Origin: Gammaproteobacteria bacterium | Lineage (GTDB): Bacteria > Pseudomonadota > Gammaproteobacteria > Pseudomonadales > Azotimanducaceae | NCBI GenBank assembly: GCA_027297435.1 | Contig: JAPUIA010000115.1 | Span: 60,433 to 124,432, forward strand | Reading direction: 5' to 3' | Length of the DNA: 64,000 nucleotides | In this document: piece by piece, positions 41,126 through 53,720 of the stretch | Numbering within the stretch: the stretch's first letter is position 1 | Layout: the number at the start of each line of letters is the position of its first letter | Notes under the pieces: model-generated | Seen by the model: the letters and a program-made list of their open reading frames with translations, nothing else | The model's database searches: none | Told to the model about the DNA's origin: nothing | Position numbers and translations under genes: made by a program

Positions 41126-44100
41126 ATGACCGGATTTGTGCACTTAAGGGTACATAGCGAGTATTCGATCGCCGATGGCTTGGTGCGGATCCCTGAGCTG
41201 GCTCGTATCTGTGCTGAACGCAACATGCCGGCCGTTGCGCTGACTGACCGGAACAACTTGTTCGGCCTCATCAAGTTCTACAGAGCCTGTTCCGACGTTG
41301 GTGTGAAGCCCATCGTCGGTGTCGACGTTAAGTTTCGCGATGCGGCGGGTGAAGCGATGCGGGTCACGACTCTCGCCTGCAACGCTGTGGGTTATCGCAA
41401 TCTGATTGCACTCGTCTCGGCCGCCTTTGTCGACACCGATGAACGTGGCGTGGTGAGCCGGGAACAGATCTTTGCCCATGGCGAAGGGCTGATCGTGCTC
41501 TCTGGCGCGAGAGATGGCGAGATCGGGCATGCGTTGTTGCAGGAACACGGGGACCTGGCTCGACAGTTGGCGAGCGCGTGGGCCAATGCATTCTCAGACC
41601 GGTTCTACATTGAGGTGCAACGCACCGGTCGGGTCGACGAAGAGCGTTATCTCAGGGCGGCGTTGACACTAGCCGATACATTGTCTTTGCCCGTGGTGGC
41701 AACCAACGATGTTTGCTTTGTCGATGCCGACGATTTCGAGGCCCACGAAACCCGGGTGTGCATTCACGAGGGTCGCACGCTAGACGATCCGAGGCGCGAG
41801 CGACGTTACAGCAGCGCTCAGTACTTGCGTTCGGCGGAAGAAATGACGGCACTGTTCGCCGATCTGCCCGAAGCGCTTCACAATACCGTGGAGATCGCCC
41901 GACGCTGTTCGGTGTCACTGCAGTTTGGCGATTACCACCTGCCCAACTATCCGGTACCGGCGGGAACGACGCTCGAGAAGTACCTGGAGTCCTGCGCGCG
42001 TGAGGGGCTCGTTCGACGCTTGGATGCGCTTCGCACCCTCGGTTACTACGAGGTGGTTGATGCGACGTACGCAGAGCGTCTCGAATACGAACTCGATGTC
42101 ATCAACCAGATGGGATTTCCAGGTTACTTTCTCATCGTCATGGAGTTTATTGCGTGGGCCCGGGAACAGCGTATTCCCGTCGGTCCGGGGCGTGGCTCCG
42201 GGGCCGGATCGCTGGTCGCTTATGCCTTAGGCATCACGGATCTCGACCCGATTCACTACGGCCTGCTTTTTGAGCGGCTTCTGAATCCAGAAAGGGTTTC
42301 CATGCCGGATTTCGACGTGGATTTCTGCATGGAAGGCCGCGATGCGGTGATTGCGCACGTATCGGAACGCTATGGTCAGGATTCGGTCAGCCAGATCATC
42401 ACGTTCGGGACCATGGCAGCGAAAGCCGTCGTGCGCGATGTTGCTCGGGTGCAAGGCAAACCCTATGGGCTCGCGGACAAGCTGTCCAAGCTGATTCCCT
42501 TCGAGGTCGGCATGACCCTGGACAAAGCCGTTCGCCAATCGAGCGAGCTCAAGGCCTTTATCGACGAGCAGGATGAGGTCGGTGAGATCATGGACATGGC
42601 GTACAGACTCGAAGGCATTGTGCGCAACGTCGGCCGCCACGCCGGGGGCGTGGTTATCGCGCCGTCGCAGCTCACCGATTTCGTACCGCTGTACGTTGAT
42701 GAATTGAGCGGTGGTCTGGTTTCGCAGTACGACAAGGACGATGTGGAGCTTGCCGGACTCGTCAAGTTCGACATCCTGGGTCTCAAAACGCTCACCATCA
42801 TCGATTGGTCGGTGCAAGCCATCAACGCAGAGCGTGCCGAATCTGGCGCCTCGGATGAGGTGCTGCGAATCGAGCAGATTCCGCTCGATGATCGCGTGGT
42901 CTTTGAACGACTCAAAGATGCCCAGACGACGGGCGTGTTTCAGCTCGAATCACGCGGCATGAAAGAGCTCATTCGTGGACTACAGCCGGACGACATCAAT
43001 GACATCATTGCGCTGGTTGCACTCTATCGACCCGGCCCGTTGCAATCTGGCGCGGTCGAGGACTACATCAATCGTAAACACCGGCGTGCCAGGGTCACCT
43101 ATCCGCACCCGTCTCTCGAACCGGTGTTGCGCAATACTTACGGTGTCGTGCTCTATCAAGAGCAGGTGATGCAGATCGCCCAGGTGCTGGCCGGCTTCAG
43201 TCTTGGGCAGGCTGATCTCTTGCGGCGTGCCATGGGCAAGAAGAAACCGGAAGAGATGGCCAAGGTTCGTGCCGAGTTCTTGGAGGGTACCTTTGAGCGC
43301 GGCGTCGATCAGACGCTCGCCAACGAAATTTTCGATCTCATGGAGAAGTTTGCGGGCTACGCCTTCAACAAATCGCACTCGGCAACGTACGCCATGGTGT
43401 CCTACCAAACAGCCTGGCTGAAAACCCACTATCCGGCTCAGTTCATGGCCGCCAACTTGTCGGCCGACATGCAGAACATCGACAGGGTCGTCAACCTCGT
43501 CGATGAAGTCCGGCGTATGGATATGCAATTGAGATCGCCGAGTGTCAATCTCAGCGAGTACCGCTTCACGGTAAGTGACGGTGCGGTCGTCTACGGCCTA
43601 GGTGCAGTGCGTGGGGTTGGCGCTGGCCCGGTGAGCACTATCGTCGAGACGCGAGCTGAAGGACCGTTTACCAATCTGAAAGAGTTTTGCCAGCGAGTGG
43701 ACGCCAAGAAGGTCAACAAGCGCGTCGTGGACGCGTTGATACGCTCCGGAGCCCTCGATGAATTTGCCGCCGATGACGAATCGATCGATGCGGTTCGTGC
43801 CCGAATGTTGTCTGAGCTCAACCAGGCAATACACAGCGCCGAGCAAACCGCACGCGACAAAGCGCTGGGCATGGCTGACATGTTTGGCGGGGTGAGCGCA
43901 ACACCAATCGCGTCGTTGGAAACCGTGCCGGCCCTCAGCGAGAGCGAGCGTTTGTCGTTCGAAAAGGCCACGCTCGGTTTGTACCTGACGGGTCACCCGA
44001 TCGAGACCTACCTGCCGGAGCTCGAGCATTTCTGCACCAGGCTCAAAGAGGTCGAACCCAATAAGTCGTTGCAGATGGTCGCCGGTCTCGTCGTGTCGCT

Positions 44101-44587
44101 ACGTACGATGCGTAGTCGGCGGGGCGCGCCGATGGCTATTGCCGTGGTCGATGACCGCTCCGGGCGCATCGAAGCGTCGATGTTTCCGGAGGTTTTTGAA
44201 CGCGACAAGCACAAACTCGAAAAAGACGGCGTGGTGGTTATCGAGGGTGAAGTGCAATCCGACGATTTTACCGGGGCGTTGAAGCTCCGCGTGGAACGGA
44301 TACTGACCATCGAAGAGGCACGGCAACGATTCTCTCACGGTCTAACGATAGAGTTTTGCGACACCAACGTGCCCGACGATCTTTCGGTACGTTTGAAAGC
44401 GCTGCTCGAACCGCACCTGTGTGAGCAAAGTGGCTGTTCGGTCGCCGTCGTCTACCAGGCTAGTGATGCGGAAGGGCGCATCCAGTTGGGATCCGATTGG
44501 CGGGTGAGTGCTAGCGATGAACTGCTGCATAACCTCAGATTGGAATTTGGCGACGAACGCGTCAATCTTGCCTACTCGAGCGCGTAA
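41126..44587 (+). CDS. dnaE: DNA polymerase III alpha subunit
   Basis: PHP domain FVHLRVHSEYSIADG, GPGRGSGAGSLVAYALGITDLDP, PDFDVDFC, OB fold. Confidence 0.97.
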   Translation: MTGFVHLRVHSEYSIADGLVRIPELARICAERNMPAVALTDRNNLFGLIKFYRACSDVGVKPIVGVDVKFRDAAGEAMRVTTLACNAVGYRNLIALVSAAFVDTDERGVVSREQIFAHGEGLIVLSGARDGEIGHALLQEHGDLARQLASAWANAFSDRFYIEVQRTGRVDEERYLRAALTLADTLSLPVVATNDVCFVDADDFEAHETRVCIHEGRTLDDPRRERRYSSAQYLRSAEEMTALFADLPEALHNTVEIARRCSVSLQFGDYHLPNYPVPAGTTLEKYLESCAREGLVRRLDALRTLGYYEVVDATYAERLEYELDVINQMGFPGYFLIVMEFIAWAREQRIPVGPGRGSGAGSLVAYALGITDLDPIHYGLLFERLLNPERVSMPDFDVDFCMEGRDAVIAHVSERYGQDSVSQIITFGTMAAKAVVRDVARVQGKPYGLADKLSKLIPFEVGMTLDKAVRQSSELKAFIDEQDEVGEIMDMAYRLEGIVRNVGRHAGGVVIAPSQLTDFVPLYVDELSGGLVSQYDKDDVELAGLVKFDILGLKTLTIIDWSVQAINAERAESGASDEVLRIEQIPLDDRVVFERLKDAQTTGVFQLESRGMKELIRGLQPDDINDIIALVALYRPGPLQSGAVEDYINRKHRRARVTYPHPSLEPVLRNTYGVVLYQEQVMQIAQVLAGFSLGQADLLRRAMGKKKPEEMAKVRAEFLEGTFERGVDQTLANEIFDLMEKFAGYAFNKSHSATYAMVSYQTAWLKTHYPAQFMAANLSADMQNIDRVVNLVDEVRRMDMQLRSPSVNLSEYRFTVSDGAVVYGLGAVRGVGAGPVSTIVETRAEGPFTNLKEFCQRVDAKKVNKRVVDALIRSGALDEFAADDESIDAVRARMLSELNQAIHSAEQTARDKALGMADMFGGVSATPIASLETVPALSESERLSFEKATLGLYLTGHPIETYLPELEHFCTRLKEVEPNKSLQMVAGLVVSLRTMRSRRGAPMAIAVVDDRSGRIEASMFPEVFERDKHKLEKDGVVVIEGEVQSDDFTGALKLRVERILTIEEARQRFSHGLTIEFCDTNVPDDLSVRLKALLEPHLCEQSGCSVAVVYQASDAEGRIQLGSDWRVSASDELLHNLRLEFGDERVNLAYSSA

Positions 44588-44592
44588 AGCCT

Positions 44593-45816
44593 TTGTTGAC
44601 GCATCTCCAGACGGAACTCTCTCGATGGCCGCACGAGCGATTGTTCGTCGGGTTTTCCGGGGGGCTCGACTCCAGCGTATTGCTACAGGTTAGCTCCGAG
44701 ACTTCACCCGATGTCTGCGCGCTTCACGTCAACCATGGGTTGCACGCGGATGCCGACCGCTGGCAGACGCACTGTCAGTTGCTGTGCGACCAGCTCGGCG
44801 TTCAGTTTACCGCCTACCCAGTTGAGGTTGGGCGAGGCAATGTAGAGATCGAAGCGCGCAACGCGCGCTATTCGCTGTTCGACGCGGTGCTTGGACCTGG
44901 CGACTTGCTGCTGATGGGTCACCACCGGGACGACCAGGCGGAAAACGTGTTGTTGAGGCTCTTTCAAGGTCGTGTACAGCTTGCTATGCCCCACGCCCGG
45001 CAATTACCCCGAGGTGCCATGCTATTGAGGCCGTTCTTGGGGGTAAGCCGGAACCAGCTCGAAGCCCACGCGTCCCAGCATGGCATCAAATGGATCGAAG
45101 ATTCGGCTAACGCCGATCTGAGCTACGACCGTAACTTCATACGCCACGAGATCATGCCGGTGTTGCGATCGCGCTGGTCGGACGTCGAAGCGGCGCTCGT
45201 CCGATCGGCCGACACCCAGCTGGGTATGGATTCTTTGTTGAGGTTCTTGATCGACGATGACACCGCGCTGCGTTTACAAGCGTTTCCGGATTCCTTACGT
45301 CGTTCGGTACTCCGAGTTTGGCTGCGCCAGTTTGGCGAGTTTACGGTAACGGATCGTGGGCTCGATGCGTTTATCGCACAGCTTGATGCGCCCAAGGACC
45401 GGCAGCCCACACTTGCCTTGAGCCGGGGCACGCTACGCCGTCGCGAACAAGTCGTGCACTACGTTCCGGCGATCGTGTTGGATGATGAATATTCTGTAGC
45501 CCCGCCCGCAACGCTCCGCTTACCGCACGGTGCGCTCACGATCGAAGCGCACGGCCCCTCGGGATTCGCCGCCAGCGGCGATTTACGGGTACGGTTTCGT
45601 CGGGGCGGTGAGCGTATCGGCAAACGCGCCGTCAAGAAGTTGCTGCAGCAGGCAGGCATTCCGCCATGGTTACGCGCGACGTATCCGCTTGTGTACGAGG
45701 GTGACCGGCTGGTTGCGGTTCCCAACATAGCGATAGCCCCGGGTGGTGGGGAAGCGCTCGAGGGGTCCGTAGTTCGTCGCTGGCGAGCCCGGTGGTCGCC
45801 CAAAGGGCACCCGTGA
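44593..45816 (+). CDS. tilS: tRNA(Ile)-lysidine synthase
   Basis: VGFSGGLDSSVLLQ PP-loop; GHHRDDQAENVLLRLFQG; TTG start. Confidence 0.93.
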   Translation: MLTHLQTELSRWPHERLFVGFSGGLDSSVLLQVSSETSPDVCALHVNHGLHADADRWQTHCQLLCDQLGVQFTAYPVEVGRGNVEIEARNARYSLFDAVLGPGDLLLMGHHRDDQAENVLLRLFQGRVQLAMPHARQLPRGAMLLRPFLGVSRNQLEAHASQHGIKWIEDSANADLSYDRNFIRHEIMPVLRSRWSDVEAALVRSADTQLGMDSLLRFLIDDDTALRLQAFPDSLRRSVLRVWLRQFGEFTVTDRGLDAFIAQLDAPKDRQPTLALSRGTLRRREQVVHYVPAIVLDDEYSVAPPATLRLPHGALTIEAHGPSGFAASGDLRVRFRRGGERIGKRAVKKLLQQAGIPPWLRATYPLVYEGDRLVAVPNIAIAPGGGEALEGSVVRRWRARWSPKGHP

Positions 45817-45927
45817 GAGCACCTTTTAGGGGATAAATGGCTTCGTTCGTTGTGGATGCGGAGGCGTTTTGCTATCTTGCAATCCCATCTTGAGCATGAG
45901 CGTGTTCTTGAGTACATGCCAGTCTAG

Positions 45928-47592
<1,665 letters not shown>

Positions 47593-47596
47593 AAAA

Positions 47597-48451
47597 ATGC
47601 AACTCTGCGGATTCGAAGTTGGCCTGTCCGAGCCTTTGTTCGTAATCGCCGGCCCCTGCGTGATCGAGAGCGAAGCGTTGGCGCTCTCCACCGCGGAGGC
47701 GTTGAAGGCAATCACGGACAGGGTCGGCATACCGTTTATCTATAAGAGCTCCTTCGACAAGGCCAATCGCTCATCGCACGAAAGTTATCGCGGCCCGGGC
47801 TTAAGTGAGGGCCTGAGGATACTCGAGAAGGTCAGGACCGACCTTGAAGTGCCGGTATTGACCGACGTACATGAAGACACCCCGCTCGACGAGGTAGCCG
47901 AGGTAGTGTCCGTATTGCAGACGCCGGCTTTTTTGTGCCGGCAAACCAACTTCATCCACAACGTTTGTGCTCAGCACCTACCGGTAAATATCAAGAAGGG
48001 ACAGTTCCTGGCACCCGCAGACATGACCCACGTCGTGGCAAAGGCCAAGGCGACCGGCAATGAGCAGGTCATGGTGTGTGAACGCGGTGCGAGTTTCGGC
48101 TACAACAATCTGGTCTCGGACATGCGCTCGCTGGCCATTATGCGAGCGACCGATTGCCCGGTCGTGTACGACGCAACCCATTCCGTGCAGATGCCCGGCG
48201 GTCTCGGTAGCGTATCGGGCGGCCAACGCGAAATGGTGCCCGTGTTGGCCAGGGCGGCAGTCGCGGTGGGGGTGGCCGGGTTGTTCGTCGAAACCCATCC
48301 CGACCCGGCGAACGCCCTATCTGACGGTCCTAATTCCTGGCCTTTACAGTTGATGGAAGCGCTACTGATCGAACTGAAGGCGCTGGATAGCCTCACCAAG
48401 GCTCACCCGTTCCTGGAAGACCAACTGCTCACGGTAGACACAACAGGGTGA
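47597..48451 (+). CDS. kdsA: 3-deoxy-8-phosphooctulonate synthase
   Basis: [35 protein letters not shown]. Confidence 0.97.
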   Translation: MQLCGFEVGLSEPLFVIAGPCVIESEALALSTAEALKAITDRVGIPFIYKSSFDKANRSSHESYRGPGLSEGLRILEKVRTDLEVPVLTDVHEDTPLDEVAEVVSVLQTPAFLCRQTNFIHNVCAQHLPVNIKKGQFLAPADMTHVVAKAKATGNEQVMVCERGASFGYNNLVSDMRSLAIMRATDCPVVYDATHSVQMPGGLGSVSGGQREMVPVLARAAVAVGVAGLFVETHPDPANALSDGPNSWPLQLMEALLIELKALDSLTKAHPFLEDQLLTVDTTG

Positions 48452-48465
48452 ATCAGGCTATTAAC

Positions 48466-48593
48466 GGTCTCAAAAATGCCGTGCCGGCATTTTTGTTTCA
48501 CGCTTTTCTTCGAAAACCTCCCATTTTCCTCTGGAAAATCATCGCGCATCCCTGCGCTCCTAGAAGCGGTCTCGTTTTTGAGACCGCTTCTAG
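48466..48593 (+). repeat. Multi-hairpin repeat element, copy 1 (kdsA-eno)
   Basis: Serial hairpins: AAAAATGCCG/CGGCATTTTT; TTTTC-TTC-GAAAA; ATTTTCC-TCT-GGAAAAT; GCGCA-TCCC-TGCGC; CTAGAAGCGGTCTC/GAGACCGCTTCTAG; aligns with the minus strand of 18604-18674. Confidence 0.75.
48472..48497 (+). terminator. Intrinsic terminator-like hairpin after kdsA (also first module of the repeat element)
   Basis: AAAAATGCCG-TGC-CGGCATTTTT. Confidence 0.55.
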
Positions 48594-48605
48594 ATTGAGC
48601 CAGTC

Positions 48606-50166
<1,561 letters not shown>

Positions 50167-50170
<4 letters not shown>

Positions 50171-51126
50171 CGGCCTCCGCGCAACCAACGGCTGAACAAG
50201 TACCGGCGCCGCTGAGATGGCCGAGAGCGACGAAGACGGCGCTACCGAGCGCGGTGTTGAAGCGCCGGCCGGAAGATTTTCGGGTGTTCGAACAGCTCCA
50301 CATCGACTTCTCCGGTGACGGCGAACATCTGTATCTGTGCGTCGAGAAACGCGGGCTCGAGACACGCGAAGTCGTAAAGCACCTCGCCAGCCACTTCCGG
50401 GTAATGGCGATGGACGTTGGCTACGCCGGGCTCAAAGACAAATGGTCGGTCGCCCGCCAGTGGTTCAGTGTGCCCACGTTCGACGCGGCCGCAGGGCTAT
50501 CCATCCCGGGGCTAAAGGTCGTGACATCGGCGCGGCACAACTGCAAGTTGCGACGCGGCCGCCACGAGGGTAATCGGTTTGAGATTCGCCTGCGCAACCT
50601 AGCTGGTGCGGAGATCCAAGTCAGGGACACCGCCCCGAACTACTTCGGCCAACAACGCTTTGGCACGGCTAATCTCGATCGTGCCCGTGCCTGGTTGCAT
50701 CAGCGGCGACAACGTCAGGTGTCGCGGGCGGAACGCGGTTGGCACCTGTCCGTGCTGCGCAGCTATCTATTCAACGAAGTGCTGGCGGAGCGGGTCGTGG
50801 CCGGAAGCTGGTGCAGAACCTTGCCGGGCGATGTGCTCTTGGACGGCAAGGCCACGGGTCCGTTGTGGGGTCGTGGCCGTAGCGCCACGGGTGCTGCTGC
50901 TGCGACGCTTGAAAATCGCGCCTTGGCCGGGCACCGGGCGATTTGTGAGGGATTGGAATTTGCGGGCGCGCGACAAAGCCGCCGCGCGTTGGTCGCCGCA
51001 CCTCGAGATTTGACCGTGACGCCTGAAGGGGACGGTGTGGTCATTGGCTTTACGCTTGCAACGGGCGCGTACGCAACGAGCTTCTTAGCCGAGAGCTTCG
51101 CCTTGGTAGAAGAGCGTGTGCCTTGA
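50167..51126 (+). CDS. truD: tRNA pseudouridine(13) synthase
   Basis: KRRPEDFRVFEQL, GYAGLKDKWSVARQWFSV, NYFGQQRFG. Confidence 0.95.
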
Positions 51127-51788
51127 AACGGTTTGATCTGTCAGGCATCGGCATGACCTCCCAGCGCACCCGGGATCGGCTTGTCGCGCGGTTGAGCGAC
51201 CAGGGCATCACACAACCCGCGGTGCTCGATGCCGTTGCGAGTACGCCTCGGCATATCTTCATCGACGAAGCCCTCGCACATCGCGCGTACGAAGACACCG
51301 CCTTACCGATTGGTCACGGCCAAACCATTTCCCAACCCTTCATCGTCGCGTTGATGACGGCGACGTTATTCAACGTCCCGCGCGATCGAGTGTTGGAACT
51401 GGGTACCGGATCCGGGTATCAGGCGGCGATACTCGCCGCGTTGTGCCAGCGGGTCTTCACCATCGAACGGATCGAACCGCTCATCGAGCGCGCCCGGACA
51501 CGCTTGCAAGCGCTGAATCTCAACAACGTGATCATGAAACTCGGCGATGGCTATCGCGGTTGGCCGGAACAAGGACCGTTTGCGGGCATTTTGGTGACGG
51601 CCGCGCCGCGCGTGGTACCCGAGGAGCTGTTTCAACAGCTTGAGGTCGGCGGTCGCATGGTCGTACCGGTGGGAGCGGATGAGGTTCAGGAATTGCGGGT
51701 TATCGATCGCACGCCGGACGGATACGATGAGCAAGTCGTGGAACACGTGCGGTTTGTGCCCTTGCTGAAGGGCGTGCGCACCTCGTGA
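51123..51788 (+). CDS. pcm: Protein-L-isoaspartate O-methyltransferase (start may be ATG 51153)
   Basis: RVLELGTGSGYQAAILAALC; GDGYRGWPEQGPFAGILVTAA. Confidence 0.95.
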   Translation: MKRFDLSGIGMTSQRTRDRLVARLSDQGITQPAVLDAVASTPRHIFIDEALAHRAYEDTALPIGHGQTISQPFIVALMTATLFNVPRDRVLELGTGSGYQAAILAALCQRVFTIERIEPLIERARTRLQALNLNNVIMKLGDGYRGWPEQGPFAGILVTAAPRVVPEELFQQLEVGGRMVVPVGADEVQELRVIDRTPDGYDEQVVEHVRFVPLLKGVRTS

Positions 51789-52660
51789 GCACGGACCGCA
51801 CGGTTGGTGGTTGGTGGGGGATCTATCTGCGTGGTGTGGCCATGGGCATCGCGGAAATCGTGCCGGGGGTCTCCGGCGGTACGATCGCATTCGTTAGCGG
51901 CATCTATCAAGAGTTGGTGACGAGCCTCGCGGCCTTTGGTCCGAAGTCGGTGCTTATGCTGTTCACGGATCCGCGACGCTTCTGGCAACACCACAACGTC
52001 AAGTTCCTGCTGTGTTTGGGTCTCGGTATGCTTTCGAGCGTGGTCTTGTTCGCAAGGGTTTTCAGTGTTGCCATCGCGAACGCGCCAACGCTCGTGTGGG
52101 GTTTCTTCTTCGGGTTGATTGCGGCCTCTGTCATCGACATCGGGCGCGCGCGCCCGCGTGCCACGCTCGCTACGTTCGGTCTGCTCGGCTTGACCTTGGG
52201 GCTCGCGATGAGCGAACTGCCCACCGTTGCCGGCGAACCGGAGTTATGGATGTACTTCGCCGGAGGTGCCTTGGCGGTCTGCGCCTGGTTATTGCCCGCG
52301 ATCTCGGGAAGCTTCGTATTGCTGCTGCTCGGACTGTATACCAGCGTGCTTCAAGCGGTCACCCTTCTCGACTGGTCAATACTGCCGGTGTTCGTGTTGG
52401 GGTGCGCCACGGGACTGGCGCTGTTCAGCAAACTGCTAGCGCTTCTCATGCGACACTACTCCGAGACGATCTTGAGCTTTTTGACGGGATTCATGGCGGG
52501 CGCGCTGGTCAAATTGTGGCCTTGGCAGTTCGAAGGCGAGCTGATGCTTGCGGGTGCGTGGGCCGAGGCCACGAGTATGCCCGCGTGGCCATTGCTCACG
52601 CTGTTGATGATGTTGTTTGGTGGCGGTGCCTTGTGGTTGCTCACCCAGGTCAGACAATAG
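51785..52660 (+). CDS. DUF368 (PopT-type) polytopic membrane protein
   Basis: GVAMGIAEIVPGVSGGTIAFVSGIYQELV signature; WLLPAISGSFVLLLLGLY. Confidence 0.88.
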   Translation: MSTDRTVGGWWGIYLRGVAMGIAEIVPGVSGGTIAFVSGIYQELVTSLAAFGPKSVLMLFTDPRRFWQHHNVKFLLCLGLGMLSSVVLFARVFSVAIANAPTLVWGFFFGLIAASVIDIGRARPRATLATFGLLGLTLGLAMSELPTVAGEPELWMYFAGGALAVCAWLLPAISGSFVLLLLGLYTSVLQAVTLLDWSILPVFVLGCATGLALFSKLLALLMRHYSETILSFLTGFMAGALVKLWPWQFEGELMLAGAWAEATSMPAWPLLTLLMMLFGGGALWLLTQVRQ

Positions 52661-53304
52661 CGATTTTCGGGCTGACCGTGCTGTTGGCCAGTAGTTGTGC
52701 GACCCCCGGCTACCCGGTGATCGAGGAACGCTCACCGATCTTCTCGCCAAGACCCGCAACGTATGCCGTCAAGGCCGGAGACACGCTGTACTCGATCGGC
52801 TGGCGGTTTTCCTTGGACGTGCAGGGCCTCGCTCGCGCCAACGGGTTGCGGCCGCCTTACACGATCTATCCTGGTCAAAGCCTTCGGCTGGTCGTGCAAT
52901 TGCAGCCGAACCGTCGACCGGCGCCGGCATCGAAGGCCACGCATCCAACACTCAGTTGGCGGTGGCCAACCAACAGCCGGGTCGTCCGCGACTATGGTCG
53001 TGGCAACAAAGGGATCGATTTTGCAGTTGCTACCGGGGCCGCGGTCGGTGCCAGCGCCACCGGCGAGGTGGTTTACGCGGGCAACGGCCTCGGTGGTTAT
53101 CAGCACCTCGTCATCATCAAACACGACACCCGCTATCTATCGGCCTACAGTTTCAACCAACCGATGATGGTGCGGGAGGGCCAGCAGATTGAAGCGGGCC
53201 AAACTCTGACCGAGATCGGTGGCCGAGGCCGCTCGGCACAAGCCTTGCACTTTGAAATTCGCAGCAACGGGGAACCGGTCAGCCCAAGGTCGTTGTTGCC
53301 ATAG
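52633..53304 (+). CDS. nlpD: NlpD-like LysM + M23 (LytM) lipoprotein
   Basis: Lipobox-like LLASSC, LysM (YAVKAGDTLYSIGWRFSLDVQGLARANGL), degenerate M23; start uncertain (GTG 52633 in frame). Confidence 0.8.
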   Translation: MVAHPGQTIAIFGLTVLLASSCATPGYPVIEERSPIFSPRPATYAVKAGDTLYSIGWRFSLDVQGLARANGLRPPYTIYPGQSLRLVVQLQPNRRPAPASKATHPTLSWRWPTNSRVVRDYGRGNKGIDFAVATGAAVGASATGEVVYAGNGLGGYQHLVIIKHDTRYLSAYSFNQPMMVREGQQIEAGQTLTEIGGRGRSAQALHFEIRSNGEPVSPRSLLP

Positions 53305-53319
53305 AACTCGGTTTGCTGC

Positions 53320-53643
53320 TCAACGCTCTAGGAGGTGACGTTTCTCGGTTATCTCTCGCCAGTCGTCGGCGTCCGGCAATGGGTCTTTCTGCTCGGTGAT
53401 GTTTGGCCAGGCGTCGGCAAGCTCTTGGTTGAGGTCGAGAAAGTCCTGCTGGTCTTCGGGGAGTTCGTCCTCGGAAAATATGGCGTCGACCGGGCACTCG
53501 GGTTCGCACAGCGCACAGTCGATGCATTCGTCCGGGTGAATGACCAGCATGTTGGGCCCTTCGTAGAAGCAGTCGACCGGGCAAACCTCGACGCAATCCG
53601 TCAGCTTGCACTTGATGCAGTTTTCTCCGACGACAAACGTCAT
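53320..53643 (-). CDS. fdxA: 7Fe-8S-type ferredoxin FdxA
   Basis: [55 protein letters not shown]. Confidence 0.96.
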   Translation of the reverse strand: MTFVVGENCIKCKLTDCVEVCPVDCFYEGPNMLVIHPDECIDCALCEPECPVDAIFSEDELPEDQQDFLDLNQELADAWPNITEQKDPLPDADDWREITEKRHLLER

Positions 53644-53720
53644 GTCGAACTCCCGGTGAGACAAAAGCTGGCTATTCTAAACATCTTGCCCAAAGCGGCA
53701 AAGTTCATCTTCTCGAGGCT

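Noticed and set aside
52012-52632. 5' two-thirds of the 52012..53304 ORF as a large novel protein
   Set aside because: This part is an alternative frame of the well-supported DUF368 gene; only the 3' part encodes the NlpD-like lipoprotein.
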